Of a DNA stretch of 64,000 nucleotides, positions 8,569-18,060 are shown piece by piece (position 1 is the first letter of the stretch; every line of letters starts with the position of its first letter). Location: the NCBI RefSeq assembly GCF_014268455.2, contig NZ_CP077085.1:2955001-3019000 (forward strand). The letters are read 5' to 3'. The DNA is from Pseudomonas shahriarae. Its GTDB lineage: Bacteria; Pseudomonadota; Gammaproteobacteria; Pseudomonadales; Pseudomonadaceae. The translations under genes and the position numbers were made by a program. Below the pieces are notes generated by a model, which was not told the DNA's origin, did no database searches, and was given only the letters and a program-made list of their open reading frames with translations.

Positions 8569-9726
8569 ATGTTTCTACGCAAAACCCTTTTAGCGACCTG
8601 CTGCGCTGTCGCCCTGGCAAGCGCGCTGCCCGCGTTGGCCGCCGAGACCCGCCAGTTCCCCAGCGAGCAAGGCAGCCTCACCGCGACCCCGATTGTCAAA
8701 GGCCTGGACCATCCCTGGGCGGTGGCGTTTTTGCCCGACAAGCAAGGTTTCCTGGTCACCGAGCGGCCAGGCGCGCTGCGCTATGTGAGCAGTGATGGCA
8801 AATTATCGGCGCCATTGAGTGGCGTGCCGCAGGTCTGGGCCAAAGGGCAGGGCGGTTTGCTGGATGTGGTGTTGTCACCGGATTTCAAGGAAGACCGCCT
8901 GGTCTACCTGTCCTACGCCGAAGGTGGCGGCAAGGGCGGTACGGCCGGCACGGCGGTAGGCCGTGGTCGCTTGAGCGATGACTTGAGCGGCCTCAAGGAC
9001 TTCCAGGTGATCCTGCGCCAGGAGCCCAAGCTCTCTACCGGTAATCACTTTGGCTCGCGCCTGGTGTTTGACCGAGACGGCTACCTGTTTGTGACCCTGG
9101 GCGAGAACAACGATCGGCCCACGGCTCAGGACCTGGACAAGCTGCAAGGCAAGGTGGTGCGCATCTACCCGGATGGTCGCGTGCCGGATGACAACCCGTT
9201 TGTCGGCCAGCCGGGAGCGCGGCCGGAGATTTGGTCCTATGGCCAGCGCAACCCACAGGGCGCGGCGCTGAACCCGTGGACTGGCACCCTCTGGGAAAAC
9301 GAACACGGCCCGCGTGGCGGCGATGAAATCAATATCATCGAACGTGGCAAGAACTATGGCTGGCCCCTGGCGACCCACGGCATCAACTATTCCTTGCTGC
9401 CGATTCCCGAGGCCCGTGGCAAGACAGCCGAAGGCACGGTCGGCCCCCATCATGTGTGGGAAAAGTCACCGGCCATCAGCGGCATGGCGTTCTACGACGC
9501 TGACCGCTTCAAAGCCTGGCAGCACAACCTGTTTATCGGCGCCCTGGCCAGCCAGGAACTGATTCGCCTGCAGTTCGAGGGCGACAAGGTGGTCCACGAA
9601 GAGCGCCTGCTGGGCGAACTGAAGGCGCGTATCCGCGATGTACGCCAGGGCCCGGATGGTTTCCTGTACATACTCACGGATGAGGAGGATGGCGTGTTGT
9701 ATCAGGTGGGGTTGAAGCAGGATTGA
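8569..9726 (+). CDS. PQQ-dependent soluble aldose dehydrogenase (YliI-like)
   Basis: A 385-residue periplasmic beta-propeller oxidoreductase that oxidises aldose sugars with pyrroloquinoline quinone. A signal peptide (1-24, ending ALAAE) is followed by the GSDH/YliI fold. Diagnostic segments are HPWAVAFLPD, the GQGGLLDV loop, HFGSRLVFDRDGYLFVTLGE, and WSYGQRNPQGAALNPWTG then ENEHGPRGGDEINI, which carries the calcium- and PQQ-binding residues. The length matches YliI-type enzymes. It is the second gene after the small exported protein. The exact sugar is unknown. Confidence 0.88.
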   Translation: MFLRKTLLATCCAVALASALPALAAETRQFPSEQGSLTATPIVKGLDHPWAVAFLPDKQGFLVTERPGALRYVSSDGKLSAPLSGVPQVWAKGQGGLLDVVLSPDFKEDRLVYLSYAEGGGKGGTAGTAVGRGRLSDDLSGLKDFQVILRQEPKLSTGNHFGSRLVFDRDGYLFVTLGENNDRPTAQDLDKLQGKVVRIYPDGRVPDDNPFVGQPGARPEIWSYGQRNPQGAALNPWTGTLWENEHGPRGGDEINIIERGKNYGWPLATHGINYSLLPIPEARGKTAEGTVGPHHVWEKSPAISGMAFYDADRFKAWQHNLFIGALASQELIRLQFEGDKVVHEERLLGELKARIRDVRQGPDGFLYILTDEEDGVLYQVGLKQD

Positions 9727-9736
9727 CGGGCATTGC

Positions 9737-9771
9737 AGGAGCCGGCAAGGACTCGACGCCCCCCGGCTCCT
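9737..9771. terminator. Stem-loop between convergent genes
   Basis: AGGAGCCGG (9737-9745) pairs perfectly with CCGGCTCCT (9763-9771) around a 17-base loop. It sits between the stops of the sugar dehydrogenase (9726) and the NTF2-like gene (9778). There is no T-run. It could act as a bidirectional terminator or be a REP-type palindrome. Confidence 0.5.
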
Positions 9772-9777
9772 ACAAGG

Positions 9778-10257
9778 TTACAGCCCCAGTTCGGACAGCC
9801 CCGGATGATCATCCGGGCGCCGCCCCAGCGGCCAGTGGAACTTGCGTTCGCTTTCCTTGATCGGCATGTCATTGATGCACGCATGCCGATTGGACATCAG
9901 ACCGTCCTGGTCGAACTCCCAGTTCTCGTTGCCGTAGGAGCGGAACCAGTTGCCGGAATCGTCGTGCCATTCATAGGCATAACGCACCGCGATGCGGTTG
10001 CCGGTAAACGCCCACAACTCCTTGATCAAGCGGTAGTCCAGTTCCCTGGCCCATTTGCGCGTCAGGAAGTCCTTGGCCTGCTCGCGGTTATGGGCGAACT
10101 CGGCGCGGTTACGCCACTGGGTGTCCAGGGTGTAGGCGAGCGACACGCGTTGCGGGTCACGGGAGTTCCAGCCGTCTTCGGCGAGACGGATCTTTTCAAT
10201 GGCCGATTGCTCGGTGAAGGGCGGTAAGGGCGGACGCACGTGTGCATTGGCGGTCAT
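9778..10257 (-). CDS. DUF1348 NTF2-like protein
   Basis: A 159-residue soluble protein of the nuclear-transport-factor-2-like fold, DUF1348 family. Recognisable segments are [38 protein letters not shown], and [25 protein letters not shown]. The family is strongly conserved but has no proven activity. The gene starts at ATG 10257 behind a strong AAAGGAG and lies 44 bases downstream of a TetR regulator on the same strand, so the pair is probably one operon controlled by that regulator. Confidence 0.85.
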   Translation of the reverse strand: MTANAHVRPPLPPFTEQSAIEKIRLAEDGWNSRDPQRVSLAYTLDTQWRNRAEFAHNREQAKDFLTRKWARELDYRLIKELWAFTGNRIAVRYAYEWHDDSGNWFRSYGNENWEFDQDGLMSNRHACINDMPIKESERKFHWPLGRRPDDHPGLSELGL

Positions 10258-10301
10258 TTGACTGCTCCTTTGGATCGTTAGTTGTTAAACCCGTACAACT
10301 T

Positions 10302-10865
10302 TCAAAGTGCCAATAAGTTCTGCGCCATGCATTGCGCATTATCAGCGGCGGTGACATCGCCCATGATCAGGGCGATGGTAATGGCGCCATCGACCAGGAT
10401 CAGCAGTTGCGCGGCCTGCTGCTCCGGGGCCGGGGTGCCATGTGCCTCGCACAGTTCAAGCAAATACTCGAACAGTTTCTGTTTGTGTGCCTTGGCCAGT
10501 AAACGTACCGGGTCTTGCGGGTTACCGGTTTCGCCGCTGGTGTTGATAAAGGCGCAGCCGCGAAAGTCCGCAGAGTCGAACCAGGTCTTCAGAGCGCTGA
10601 ACACGCCGAGCAAGCGGGCGCCGCTGCCGGCGTATTGCTCGACCTCGCTGCGCAGCCATTGCAACCAACGTTCATCGCGCCGCTGCAGGGCGGCGATCAC
10701 CAGTTCGTCCTTATTGGCAAAGTAGCGGTAGATACTTTTCCTGGAGACGCCGGCGGTTTTCACCAACAGATCCATACCGGTGGCCGCAATGCCGTGCCGA
10801 TAGATCAACTTTTCGGTGACGTCCAGAATAATGTCGCGGGTTTCACTGCTGGTCATATCGTTCAT
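10302..10865 (-). CDS. TetR/AcrR-family repressor
   Basis: A 187-residue transcriptional repressor. The N-terminal helix-turn-helix is TGMDLLVKTAGVSRKSIYRYFANKDE; the rest is an all-helical ligand domain. The frame is open to 10901, but I chose ATG 10863-10865 (MNDMTSSETRD) because a perfect 14-base palindrome at 10878-10891 would otherwise lie inside the coding sequence. ATG 10854-10856 is also possible. It heads a two-gene unit with the DUF1348 gene and is divergent from pssA. The ligand is unknown. Confidence 0.85.
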   Translation of the reverse strand: MNDMTSSETRDIILDVTEKLIYRHGIAATGMDLLVKTAGVSRKSIYRYFANKDELVIAALQRRDERWLQWLRSEVEQYAGSGARLLGVFSALKTWFDSADFRGCAFINTSGETGNPQDPVRLLAKAHKQKLFEYLLELCEAHGTPAPEQQAAQLLILVDGAITIALIMGDVTAADNAQCMAQNLLAL

Positions 10866-10877
10866 GCTGCAAACAGT

Positions 10878-10891
10878 AGAACGATCGTTCT
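10878..10891. promoter_or_regulatory. Palindromic operator for the TetR regulator
   Basis: AGAACGATCGTTCT is a perfect 14-base palindrome, 13 bases upstream of the chosen TetR start and in the intergenic region shared with pssA. Its length and position fit an autoregulatory TetR operator. Confidence 0.6.
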
Positions 10892-10989
10892 TCTTGGTCA
10901 ATCAATTATTTTCAGCGGCCAGTGGGCAGACCTGAGGACCCCCATGGTGTAAGCTCTCGGGCTCTTCGGATTCGATCATTGCGAGCCCT

Positions 10990-12333
10990 ATGCCGTCGTT
11001 ATTCAAACGTTCCCTGTTGCCCAAGTTGCGCGGTTTCCCCCTGGCCACCGACGCGATTGAGGTGCTGTCCGGCGCTGCCGAGTTTCGCCGCTGCCTGCTG
11101 CAGCAAATCGCCCAGGCCCAACACCGCATCTACCTCGTCGCGTTGTACCTGCAACAGGACGAAGCGGGCCAGGAGGTGTTTGACGCGCTGCACGCCGCCA
11201 AGGCCGCACGGCCCGAACTGGATATCGTGGTGATGGTGGATTGGCTGCGTGCCCAGCGCGGGTTGATCGGTGCGGGCAAGCAGCCGGGCAATAGCGCCTG
11301 GTACCAGGCAATGACTCAGTCACATCCGACACATGTGCCGGTGTATGGGGTTGCGGTGCAGACCCGCGAGCTGTTTGGCGTGCTGCATCTGAAGGGCTTC
11401 GTGATCGACGACAGCGTGCTGTACAGCGGCGCCAGCCTGAACAATGTGTATCTGCACAAGTTCGATAAATACCGCTTCGACCGCTATCACCTGATCCACA
11501 ACAAGCCATTGGCCGACTCCATGCAGCACCTGGTGGAACACGGCCTGGTGGCGGCCAAGGCGGTACACCGCCTGGACCTGCCCAACCTGCCCACCACCCG
11601 CAGCCTGCGCAATGACATCGGCGACCTGCGCAGCCGGCTCAAGCACGCGACCTATGACACCACGGCCGGCCAGGCTGGGATTGGTGGGTTGTCGGTCAGC
11701 CCGTTGTTGGGAGTGGGCAAGAACAACCCGCTGAGCCGGGTGATCTGCGAGCTGATCGCCAGTGCCCAGCGGCAGTTGACCATCTGCACCCCGTATTTCA
11801 ACCTGCCACTGCCGGTGACCCGGGAAATCAACCGGGCCCTGGCCCGTGGGGTGAAGATCGACATCATCGTTGGCGACAAGACCGCCAACGACTTCTACAT
11901 CCCGCCCAGCGAGCCTTTCAAAATCATCGCCGCGCTGCCGTATCTCTACGAAATCAGCCTGCGCCGCTTTGCCAAGCGCCACCAGCGCATGATCGACAGT
12001 GGCCAACTCAACCTGCACCTGTGGCGCGACGGGGATAACACCTATCACCTCAAGGGCATGTGGGTCGACGAACGCTATACCTTGCTCACCGGCAATAACC
12101 TCAACCCCCGGGCCTTTCGCCTGGACCTGGAAAACGCCCTGCTGATCGACGATCCCCAGGGCCAGTGGTTGGCGCCACGGCGCCGCGAGCTGGAGGACAT
12201 TTTCCAGCACACCACGCGGATCCAGGGCTACCAGCAGTTGCAGACACTGGTGGATTACCCCGAAGCCGTCGGCAAGTTCCTGCGCCGGGTCAGTCGCGTC
12301 CGAGTCGAGCGCTTGCTTTACCGGATCCTCTAG
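10990..12333 (+). CDS. pssA: Phosphatidylserine synthase (PLD-type)
   Basis: A 447-residue CDP-diacylglycerol-serine O-phosphatidyltransferase of the phospholipase-D superfamily, the enzyme that makes phosphatidylserine for phosphatidylethanolamine synthesis; E. coli PssA is 451 residues. Both HKD motifs are present: H133-x-K135-x4-D140 (HLKGFVID) with the following YSGASLNN, and a second at about residue 353 (YHLKGMWVDE) followed by LLTGNNLNPRA. It is cytosolic or peripheral on the membrane. ATG 10990 is the start. Its TAG stop overlaps the stop of the convergent MFS gene in a shared CTAG. Confidence 0.92.
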   Translation: MPSLFKRSLLPKLRGFPLATDAIEVLSGAAEFRRCLLQQIAQAQHRIYLVALYLQQDEAGQEVFDALHAAKAARPELDIVVMVDWLRAQRGLIGAGKQPGNSAWYQAMTQSHPTHVPVYGVAVQTRELFGVLHLKGFVIDDSVLYSGASLNNVYLHKFDKYRFDRYHLIHNKPLADSMQHLVEHGLVAAKAVHRLDLPNLPTTRSLRNDIGDLRSRLKHATYDTTAGQAGIGGLSVSPLLGVGKNNPLSRVICELIASAQRQLTICTPYFNLPLPVTREINRALARGVKIDIIVGDKTANDFYIPPSEPFKIIAALPYLYEISLRRFAKRHQRMIDSGQLNLHLWRDGDNTYHLKGMWVDERYTLLTGNNLNPRAFRLDLENALLIDDPQGQWLAPRRRELEDIFQHTTRIQGYQQLQTLVDYPEAVGKFLRRVSRVRVERLLYRIL

Positions 12334-13526
12334 TGGCGCGGTGCCGGCCAGAGCGCAATGAGCAACAGCAGGGCAGCCGCGACCAGGTAGGGTAGCCGCG
12401 GTTCAACGGCATAGATCAGGGTCCCGGCCAGCGGCCCGACCACCACGCCCAGCCCTTGCGCCGCCCCCACCGATCCGGCAGTGGCGCCTTGTTCCGAGGC
12501 GTCCACCGCGTTGGCCGCCAGGGCGGCGAACGATGGGAAGATCCAGCCCATGCCGGCCGCCGAGACGAAGAAACACAGCCAGAGGATCCACGCCGTATCG
12601 GCGAACATGCTCCCGGCAAACCCCAGGGCCGAAACAAGCGCGCCGACGCGGATCAGCCGCAGGGGTGGCCATTCCAGCTTGCGCACCAGCAATTGCGAGC
12701 AGATCAAGGCCAGGCCGACCATGGTCAGGGCGATCCCGGCGGTTTGTGCGGCGTCGGCGGGGTTCATCTGCAGGCGATCCAGGGCAAAAAAGCCCACCGT
12801 GATCTGGGCAATCGACACGCAGAGCATCGCCGCAAAGGCCACCACCAATGGCCGGCGCAAGCGTGGGTCCGAGAGGTTGACGGCCTTGGGCGGTTGTTTG
12901 AGGTGCAACTCCTGGCGCGGCAGCTTCATCAGCAACACCAGAAACCCGAGCATCGGCAGCAGCGCCATCACATAAAACGGCAGGCTCAGGCTGTGGCGGG
13001 CCAGCAGCGCGGCAATCGCCGGGCCCAACACCAGGCCACAGGCGTTGGCCGCCCCCAGCGAGGCCATGGCCTTGGCGCGATGGGCCGGCTCGATATTGTC
13101 CGCGATCAGCGCATAGCCCCCCACTGGGATCGCCGCGTAAAACACCCCGATCAACCCGCGCCCGAGCACCAGCCCGATAAATGCCAGCATCGCCGAGGGC
13201 AGCAGTTGCAGGGAGGCGTCGATAAACACGCACAGGGCCCAATAGGCCAGGGTGAAGCCCCCGGTGCCCAGCAACAGCACGCGCCGCCGACCCAGGCGAT
13301 CACTGGCCTGGCCCCAGGGCCGCGCCAAAAGCATCCAGATCACACCGGACACCGTCACCGCCGCGCCGGCCTGCCAGGTCGCCAGCCCCAGCACCCGCGC
13401 GATGGGGCCGATCAGCGAGACAAACGCCATCATCGCCATGGTGCAGGCCATATTGGCCAGCAGCAGGGGGCGCAGGTTGAAGGGAGTGGGCGGGGCGGCA
13501 TCAAGGCGGGTGGCCGAATGAGGCAT
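12330..13526 (-). CDS. MFS transporter (DHA1-type)
   Basis: A 398-residue inner-membrane transporter with about 12 predicted helices. The loop 2-3 signature appears as ARPWGQASDRLGRRRVLLLG, and the motif-C-like ANACGLVLGPAIAALL lies in helix 5, which points to drug:H+ antiport. The end of the protein (GATAGSVGAAQGLGVVVGPLAG) mirrors that motif. Substrate is unknown. The gene stands alone, overlaps the pssA stop by four bases, and is followed upstream (beyond its start) by REP repeats. Confidence 0.85.
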   Translation of the reverse strand: MPHSATRLDAAPPTPFNLRPLLLANMACTMAMMAFVSLIGPIARVLGLATWQAGAAVTVSGVIWMLLARPWGQASDRLGRRRVLLLGTGGFTLAYWALCVFIDASLQLLPSAMLAFIGLVLGRGLIGVFYAAIPVGGYALIADNIEPAHRAKAMASLGAANACGLVLGPAIAALLARHSLSLPFYVMALLPMLGFLVLLMKLPRQELHLKQPPKAVNLSDPRLRRPLVVAFAAMLCVSIAQITVGFFALDRLQMNPADAAQTAGIALTMVGLALICSQLLVRKLEWPPLRLIRVGALVSALGFAGSMFADTAWILWLCFFVSAAGMGWIFPSFAALAANAVDASEQGATAGSVGAAQGLGVVVGPLAGTLIYAVEPRLPYLVAAALLLLIALWPAPRH

Positions 13527-13620
13527 GGGAAATCTTCCGTGAGTGGGAGTCTATGGAACGTTATAGGTAAGACGGTTAAACGCACAGCGCGATTAACCCG
13601 GATGATAGGGATCTACAGCT

Positions 13621-13708
13621 GTGGGAGTGGGCTTGCTTGCGATGGCGGTGCTTCAGTCACTATGGTCGGTGATTGAATCACCGCCATCGCAGGCAAGCCA
13701 GCTCCCAC
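13621..13708. repeat. REPIN (paired REP elements)
   Basis: Two inverted REP sequences face each other: GTGGGAGTGGGCTTGCTTGC (left, from 13621) and the matching arm ending GCCAGCTCCCAC (right, to 13708), with about 30 bases between. It is an extragenic palindromic repeat of the type common in P. fluorescens. It is related to the array at 25435-25789 and shares the same downstream spacer. Confidence 0.85.
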
Positions 13709-13754
13709 ATTTGATTTGTGGTGTGGCGAACATTTTCTGCTCGCTGAGACCCCT

Positions 13755-13783
13755 GTGGGAGCGGGCTTGCCCGCGATGGCGGT
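13755..13783. repeat. Single REP element
   Basis: One REP copy (GTGGGAGCGGGCTTGCCCGC and following GATGGCGG) without a partner arm. It follows the REPIN at 13621-13708 after a spacer that matches the spacer of the 25.4 kb array, so this place looks like one and a half units of the same tandem repeat. Confidence 0.75.
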
Positions 13784-13815
13784 GGGTCAGGCTCAGAGCC
13801 GCTAGCGTTGAGGTG

Positions 13816-14628
13816 TCAGTTCAAACCCAGTTTGCCACGCAGGGTCGAGAGGTCTTCGGCCAGGGTGTTGACCGGGCCCACCAGGGCCTTGCGGTCGCTT
13901 TCCTTGACCTTGTCGTAGGTTTCAAAGCCGCCATCGGCAGTTTTGTATTTGGCCAGGATGGTGTTCACCGTGGCGAAGTTCTTGTCGACCTTGGCCAAAA
14001 ACGCCTTGTCCTGCTGTTCGATCTGCCCACGGAACAGGTCGACGATCTTCTTCGCTCCGTCGATATTGCCCTGGAAGTCATACAGGTCGGTGTGGCTGTA
14101 GCGGTCTTCTTCGCCGGAAATCTTCGTGGCGGCCACTTCTTCGAGCAATGCGGCAGCGCCGCCGACGACTTTTTCCGGCGGGAAGGTCAGACCGGCAACG
14201 CGGGTTTGCAGATCCTTGACGTCCGTGTTCAAGCCGTCGGCAAGGGTGCCCAGGCCCTGGGTAGTGTTTTCGGCAAACAGGCTGTATTCAATGCGGTGGA
14301 AGCCGGTGAAGTCTTCGGCTTTCACACCTTTTTCGTGGTCGTCGACCCGTGAGTCGATCGATGCATCGAGGTCGCTGAACAGCTCGGCGATGGGCTCGAT
14401 GGATTCGTAGTAAACGCGGGTGGGCGCGTAGAGTTTTTTCGCGGTGGCCAGGTCACCTTTTTTCACCGCGTCGGTGAAGGCCTGGGTCTGGGTCACCAGT
14501 TCCTCGATCTTGTCGGTGACATAGATCTTGTAGTCCGACACCGGGCCCACCAGATCCAGGGGCGCCGGCGCGGCAAAGGCCGCGAGCGGAGAAAGGCTCA
14601 ATAACAACGCAAGAGACGACATGTTCAT
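13816..14628 (-). CDS. efeM: EfeM-type periplasmic M75 protein
   Basis: A 270-residue periplasmic protein of the EfeO/EfeM family (peptidase M75/imelysin-like helical domain) but without the N-terminal cupredoxin. Signal peptide 1-19 ([19 protein letters not shown]) has no lipobox cysteine. The hallmark HxxE metal motif is present in [10 protein letters not shown]. It follows efeB by 23 bases, as the last gene of the efe operon. Its likely task is binding iron in the periplasm for the EfeU permease, in parallel with the cupredoxin-bearing EfeO. The longer open frame to 15150 merely runs into efeB in another frame. Confidence 0.88.
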   Translation of the reverse strand: MNMSSLALLLSLSPLAAFAAPAPLDLVGPVSDYKIYVTDKIEELVTQTQAFTDAVKKGDLATAKKLYAPTRVYYESIEPIAELFSDLDASIDSRVDDHEKGVKAEDFTGFHRIEYSLFAENTTQGLGTLADGLNTDVKDLQTRVAGLTFPPEKVVGGAAALLEEVAATKISGEEDRYSHTDLYDFQGNIDGAKKIVDLFRGQIEQQDKAFLAKVDKNFATVNTILAKYKTADGGFETYDKVKESDRKALVGPVNTLAEDLSTLRGKLGLN

Positions 14629-14651
14629 AGGGCGGTTTCCGCTGTGGAGGG

Positions 14652-15959
14652 TTAGGTCTTGGCAGTGCTGTGCAGCAAGGTTCGGCCGATGAAATCCTGC
14701 GGCCCGGTGGCGCCCGGCAAGGTGAAGAAATACCCGCCGCCCACTGGCTTGAGGTATTCCTCCAGGGGCTCGCCATTGAGCCGGGTTTGTACGCTGATAA
14801 AGCCTTTCTCCAGGTCCGCCTGATAGCAGATAAACAACAGGCCCATGTCCAGCTGGCCGTTCTTGTTGACGCCGTTGGAGTAGTTGAATGGCCGACGCAG
14901 GATCAGGTTGGCCTGGGTCGCGGCCGTGCGCGGGTTGGCCAGGCGGATATGGGCATCGAGCTTGGTCAGTTTGCCGGCCGGATCCTTGCTGTAGTCGGGC
15001 ACCTGGGCTTCGCTGTGACCGTCCATGGGCGCGCCGCTGGTCTTGATCCGGCCGATGATGCTTTCCTGCTCCTGCAAGGGCGTGCGGTCCCAGCGTTCGA
15101 CGAAATTGCGGATGATCCGTACCGCCTGGTAGCTGCCATGGGCGGCCCACGCGGGCTCATCACTGCCGGGCTGGACCCAGACCAGTTGGTCCATGGTTTT
15201 GGTGTCGTTGGAGTCGGGGTTGGCCGAGCCATCGCGAAAGCCCAGGAAGTTGCGTGCGCTCTGCGCCGGTTGCCCGGCACGGGCAGGGGCCTGGGGCGGT
15301 ACGCTGCCTTCCTGTTTCCAGCGCACCAGCAGCAGGTCCGGCAGGTTTTTCACGATATCGCGCAGGGCGTGGATATTGGTGTCGGGGGTGTTGGAGCTGA
15401 ACTGCAGGCTCAAGTCACCGTGGCACTGCGCCGGTTCCAGGGCGTCGTTGGGGAAGCCGACCATGCGGATCAGGCGCTTGGGTTTGGCGGCGGCCAGGCC
15501 GAAACGCTCGTCGAACAGCGATTCACCCACCGATACGGTGATGGTCAGGTTATCCGGGCTGACCACCGGGCCGAGGATCCCGGAATCGCTGGGCGGCAGT
15601 TTCGGGTCGACTTGCGGCACGCTGCCGCCGGTCATCAAAAAACGGATGCGCTGGTTGAGGGTGCGAAACAGCCGCTCCAGGTCTTCGCGGTCGCTGGCCA
15701 GGACGTCGAACGCTACCAGCATGCCGCAGGCCGGGCGCGGGGTGACGATGCCGCTCTGGTGCTTGCCGTGGAAGGCCTGGTGGTCCTGGGTTTTTTCGCT
15801 GCTGGGCGCGGTGGTGACCTGGGCTGCGCCGGCTGCCATTGCCGGGCAACTGAGGCTGCTGCCGGCAATCGCGGCGCCGGTGGCGGCCATCCCGAGCAAC
15901 ACACGGCGGCGTTGGGCGTTGAACTGTGGTGAATCACTCATGTGTTTGGTCGTCTTCAC
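14652..15959 (-). CDS. efeB: EfeB deferrochelatase/DyP-type peroxidase
   Basis: A 435-residue haem peroxidase exported folded by the Tat system: the N-terminus carries [20 protein letters not shown], a twin-arginine signal. In the efe system EfeB oxidises ferrous iron or extracts haem iron in the periplasm. The DyP motif [10 protein letters not shown] supplies the distal aspartate, and [10 protein letters not shown] carries the proximal haem histidine. The start is GTG 15957-15959, which overlaps the efeO stop as GTGA and suggests translational coupling; ATG 15941 is an alternative and leaves the signal intact. The full catalytic domain is present. Confidence 0.93.
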   Translation of the reverse strand: MKTTKHMSDSPQFNAQRRRVLLGMAATGAAIAGSSLSCPAMAAGAAQVTTAPSSEKTQDHQAFHGKHQSGIVTPRPACGMLVAFDVLASDREDLERLFRTLNQRIRFLMTGGSVPQVDPKLPPSDSGILGPVVSPDNLTITVSVGESLFDERFGLAAAKPKRLIRMVGFPNDALEPAQCHGDLSLQFSSNTPDTNIHALRDIVKNLPDLLLVRWKQEGSVPPQAPARAGQPAQSARNFLGFRDGSANPDSNDTKTMDQLVWVQPGSDEPAWAAHGSYQAVRIIRNFVERWDRTPLQEQESIIGRIKTSGAPMDGHSEAQVPDYSKDPAGKLTKLDAHIRLANPRTAATQANLILRRPFNYSNGVNKNGQLDMGLLFICYQADLEKGFISVQTRLNGEPLEEYLKPVGGGYFFTLPGATGPQDFIGRTLLHSTAKT

Positions 15960-17158
15960 TTAAGGCCGGAGAGGCCAAGGGCTGGGTCGATTCCATCGAG
16001 TGCGGCGGCCAGAGCCTTGGCCTTGTCGGCGATCAGCTGGCGCTGAGCGGCGGTAACGCGGTTGTAGCTGCGGTAATGGCCATCGACCTGCAAGTCGTCG
16101 AGTTGCGCGGCGAAGGCGTTGATCGCGCTATCAATTCCCGGCAGCAGGTCGGCGGCGGACTTGGTCAACAGCGGCCGCATCAGGTCCACCACCTTGCGCG
16201 TCACCGTCAGGTTGGCGGCAAAACCGTTGAGGTCGAGGTGGCTGTAGCGCTCCTCTTCGCCACTGGCGGCGCGCACGTCGGCCAGGCTGTTGAGGTTGCG
16301 CACCAGGATGCTTACCAGTTGCTCGGGCGGCAGCGACTGCGCCAACAACTGTTGCTTGAGGGTGGTGACATCGGCCAGCAGACGCTGGGCAATCGGTGTC
16401 AGGTCGCCGAGAGTGTGCTGCTCGAACAGGCCATATTCCAGGCGATGGAAGCCGCTGAAGGCCGGGTCTTGTTCACGCTTCTCGAAGTAATCGGCGCGGG
16501 CATTGATTGCGTTGTCCAGCTCGGCCAGGCGCTGGGCCGCCGGGGCCAGTCGTTGGTAAGCCTCGCGAGCCGGCAGGTACAGGGCCTGGGCCTGGGCCTG
16601 GGCCAGGTCGCCGGCGGCAATCGCTTGTTCAAGGGCGCTGACGGCCTTGATCAAAGCGCCACCCTGGCTGCTCAGGTACACGCGAAATTCCGACAGCGGG
16701 CCGATAAAGGCCACCATCGAGGGCTTGGCTTTGGCCTGGGCGTCAGACTCGGCCGTCGGGGTTACATGCAGGGTGCCGCGTGGGTTGCTCAACAGGCCGC
16801 AGGTGATGGCGTAGTCGCCCGGCAGCAGGTTGGCGTTGATCACCTGGCTCAAGCCCGGCGCAATGTTTTCGCGCTCTTCGACCACCAGCACGCCGTCAAG
16901 GATTTCCCACTCCACCGCGCGATCCGAACGGTTGATGATGCGAAAACTCGCACGGCCCGCCGGTACGCTCAGGGCGTTGGGTTCGCAGGCGTGGGCGTGG
17001 ATGATCACGGCGATTTCGTTGTGATTGACCTGGCGCTTGGCGGCGGCCAATTGCGCGGCGTAGTAGAACAGGCCGCCGGCGGCGATCATCACGATCACCG
17101 AACCGGCGACCGCCCAACGCAACGCGCGGGGTGGTGAGACAGGGGCTGGGTTTGGCAA
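15956..17158 (-). CDS. efeO: EfeO iron-binding protein (cupredoxin + M75)
   Basis: A 400-residue periplasmic subunit of the ferrous iron uptake system. Residues about 14-35 are a single hydrophobic segment, probably an uncleaved anchor or signal. A cupredoxin domain (about 45-135; ACEPNALSVPAG to LPGDYAITCGL) is followed by an M75 helical domain with the HxxE motif in GFHRLEYGLFEQH. The cupredoxin is thought to receive iron or copper and the M75 domain to hand iron to EfeU. It lies nine bases after efeU and overlaps efeB. Confidence 0.92.
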   Translation of the reverse strand: MPNPAPVSPPRALRWAVAGSVIVMIAAGGLFYYAAQLAAAKRQVNHNEIAVIIHAHACEPNALSVPAGRASFRIINRSDRAVEWEILDGVLVVEERENIAPGLSQVINANLLPGDYAITCGLLSNPRGTLHVTPTAESDAQAKAKPSMVAFIGPLSEFRVYLSSQGGALIKAVSALEQAIAAGDLAQAQAQALYLPAREAYQRLAPAAQRLAELDNAINARADYFEKREQDPAFSGFHRLEYGLFEQHTLGDLTPIAQRLLADVTTLKQQLLAQSLPPEQLVSILVRNLNSLADVRAASGEEERYSHLDLNGFAANLTVTRKVVDLMRPLLTKSAADLLPGIDSAINAFAAQLDDLQVDGHYRSYNRVTAAQRQLIADKAKALAAALDGIDPALGLSGLK

Positions 17159-17167
17159 GGGACGACC

Positions 17168-18001
17168 TTACTGGCTGGAGACGGAAGAAGAGGTGGCTGG
17201 CGCGGCGGGCATAAAGAACATCGCCAGCGCCAGCGCCAGGTAAATCAGGTAGGCGCCCAGGGTGCTGACGGTCGGTGCGTCCTGGTAGCCGAACATGCCG
17301 GCCAGCACCGAACCCAGCGGGCCATCCATCGGCAGGGTTGCGCTGAAATCGAACAGCACGCCTTGCAGGTGGTTCCACACCCCGGCTTCATGCAGGGCCT
17401 GCACCGAGTTGGCGAGGATCCCGGCGGCTACCACCAGGATGAACAGCCCGGTCCAGCGAAAGAACGCACCGAGGTTCAGGCGCATGCTGCCGCTGTAGAT
17501 CAGGAACCCGACGATGATCGCCAGCACCAGGCCGAGCAGGGCGCCGATGGGCGCGGCCGGGCCTTCGCTCTGCTGGAACACCGCCAGCAAGAAGAACACC
17601 GTCTCCAGGCCTTCACGGGCCACGGCGAAAAACACCATGGCGATCAGGGCAAGCACCTGGTTGCGCGAGCCGGCCAACGCGTGATCCAGGGACTGGTGCA
17701 GGGAGTGCTTGATCGAGCGTGCGACCTTGCGCATCCAGAACACCATGGAGCTGAGAATCCCCACGGCGACCAGGCCGACAATGCCTTCGAACAGCTCTTG
17801 CTGTTTTTGCGGGAACTCGGCGCTGACCAACTCCAGGCCACCGCCGACCAGCAGGGCCAAAGCGGCGGCGAGAAATACGCCGATCCATACCGCTGGCATC
17901 CACTGACCACGGCCGGTCTGTTGCAGGTAGCTGGCGATGATGCCAACGATCAATGCGGCTTCAATGCCTTCGCGCAGCATGATGAGAAAGGGGACGAGCA
18001 T
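17168..18001 (-). CDS. efeU: EfeU/FTR1-type ferrous iron permease
   Basis: A 277-residue inner-membrane permease of the oxidase-dependent iron transporter family with about seven helices. Both iron-binding REGxE motifs are present: LREGIEAAL near the N-terminus and AREGLETVF near residue 130. The frame is open to a TTG at 18013, but ATG 17999-18001 gives MLVPFLIMLREGIEAAL, the usual family start. It is the first gene of efeU-efeO-efeB-efeM and has a Fur box 40 bases upstream, so the operon should be repressed by iron. Confidence 0.93.
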   Translation of the reverse strand: MLVPFLIMLREGIEAALIVGIIASYLQQTGRGQWMPAVWIGVFLAAALALLVGGGLELVSAEFPQKQQELFEGIVGLVAVGILSSMVFWMRKVARSIKHSLHQSLDHALAGSRNQVLALIAMVFFAVAREGLETVFFLLAVFQQSEGPAAPIGALLGLVLAIIVGFLIYSGSMRLNLGAFFRWTGLFILVVAAGILANSVQALHEAGVWNHLQGVLFDFSATLPMDGPLGSVLAGMFGYQDAPTVSTLGAYLIYLALALAMFFMPAAPATSSSVSSQ

Positions 18002-18041
18002 CGGGCACCGCAACGTAATTAGTTAGGGTGCTAAGTTGTAA

Positions 18042-18060
18042 CATAATGATACTCATTACT
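18042..18060. promoter_or_regulatory. Fur box
   Basis: CATAATGATACTCATTACT matches the 19-base Fur consensus GATAATGATAATCATTATC at 15 positions. It lies 41 bases upstream of efeU on the minus strand and 129 bases upstream of the divergent AraC-type gene. I infer Fur-iron repression of the efe operon and perhaps of the regulator. Confidence 0.85.

Noticed and set aside
14629..15150. N-terminal extension of the efeM frame
   Set aside because: It reads antiparallel frames inside efeB; the true signal peptide starts at 14628.
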